Assembly (NCBI GenBank): GCA_947177165.1
Contig: CAMWTP010000028.1
Location: forward strand, 1-64,000
Source: an uncultured Lachnospiraceae bacterium
GTDB lineage: Bacteria; Bacillota; Clostridia; Lachnospirales; Lachnospiraceae
Length of the DNA: 64,000 nt
Reading direction: 5' to 3'
Below are positions 63,787-64,000 of the stretch, piece by piece; within the stretch, counting starts at the first letter, position 1; the number at the start of each line of letters is the position of its first letter. The position numbers and the translations under genes were made by a program. The notes under the pieces were generated by a model. That model was not told where the DNA came from, ran no database searches, and saw only the letters and a list, made by a program, of their open reading frames with translations.

Positions 63787-64000
63787 TGGAAAATAATATT
63801 TTGATTATTGATGACGATAAGGATTTGTGTATATTATTACGAGATAGTCTCTTGAAAGAAGATGTTTATGCGGATATTTCTTTTAACGGGTTTGATGGAA
63901 TAAAGGCAATAAAAGAAAAAGAATATCAATTAGTTGTGCTAGATGTAATGCTTCCAGGTATTAGCGGATTTGAGATTCTAGAAAAAATACGTGATACGAG
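63787..64000 (+). CDS. Response regulator, 5' part (runs off the window)
   Basis: ATG 63787 with AGGAGG upstream opens a receiver domain: ILIIDDDKDLCILLRDSLL (acidic pocket) and LVVLDVMLPGISGFEILEKI (phospho-acceptor Asp, GxxG/F pattern). The LDVMLPGISGFE form is typical of OmpR/PhoB regulators. Only 71 codons are inside the window. Confidence 0.9.

Overview
The window is a bacterial chromosome segment centred on the replication origin. Its gene order rpmH-rnpA-yidD-yidC-jag-mnmE (leftward) and dnaA-dnaN-S4 protein-recF-gyrB-gyrA (rightward) is the classic Firmicute origin cluster. Protein style, strong AGGAGG Shine-Dalgarno sites, moderate GC, and the abundance of Rpn-type nucleases, AAA/PD-(D/E)XK proteins and AgrA/AgrC-like regulators point to an anaerobic gut Clostridia species, most likely Lachnospiraceae. 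This placement is inferred from gene content, not from a search.

Layout. 1-6.4 kb is an accessory island: a MarR/flavin-reductase operon, two decayed genes (GNAT, TnpV), then a compact restriction-modification operon (small XRE regulator, two-domain D12 adenine methylase, AlwI-family type IIS endonuclease with an unusual C-terminal extension), ending in a truncated gene. 6.4-8.3 kb holds small leftward genes (YdeI-like, GNAT, DinB-like). 8.3-22.8 kb is the origin core, with DnaA-box clusters on both sides of dnaA. 22.9-36 kb carries a nuclease-like/winged-helix protein with a possible pseudoknot leader, cardiolipin synthase, a membrane protein, a GH29 fucosidase, an AAA/PD-(D/E)XK protein, a cheY/CheC-type pair, a GH3 hexosaminidase and a Sel1/AlgX-like protein. 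36-43 kb is mostly housekeeping and stress functions (UDP-sugar pyrophosphorylase, HAD, a MerR/MATE pair, dtd, MgtC, SDR). 43-53 kb contains two Rpn-family nucleases, purC coupled to an HTH-methyltransferase, an ABC exporter, a CPBP protease and a tandem hemerythrin. 53.6 kb has a 7 x 30-bp palindromic tandem repeat. 54-60.3 kb is one operon: LytTR regulator, histidine kinase, lipoprotein, three membrane proteins and an ABC ATPase. The right end has a broken AlbA_2 gene, MerR, VOC-DUF3795 and AraC genes and the start of an OmpR-type regulator.

The most notable observation is that both Rpn-family nuclease genes carry a strong internal Shine-Dalgarno plus in-frame ATG that would yield a separate C-terminal protein. 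For the second gene, exactly that C-terminal segment, starting at the same methionine, exists again as a stand-alone ORF on the far side of a CPBP protease gene. This fits the intragenic toxin-antitoxin arrangement known for E. coli Rpn proteins and suggests a stand-alone antitoxin-like copy. Other leads are tandem UvrD/PcrA-tail-like motifs on the AlwI-type enzyme, the palindromic repeat with related half-sites elsewhere in the window, the pseudoknot leader that would pair with a ribosome binding site, and a branched structured RNA or MITE-like element at 44.2 kb.
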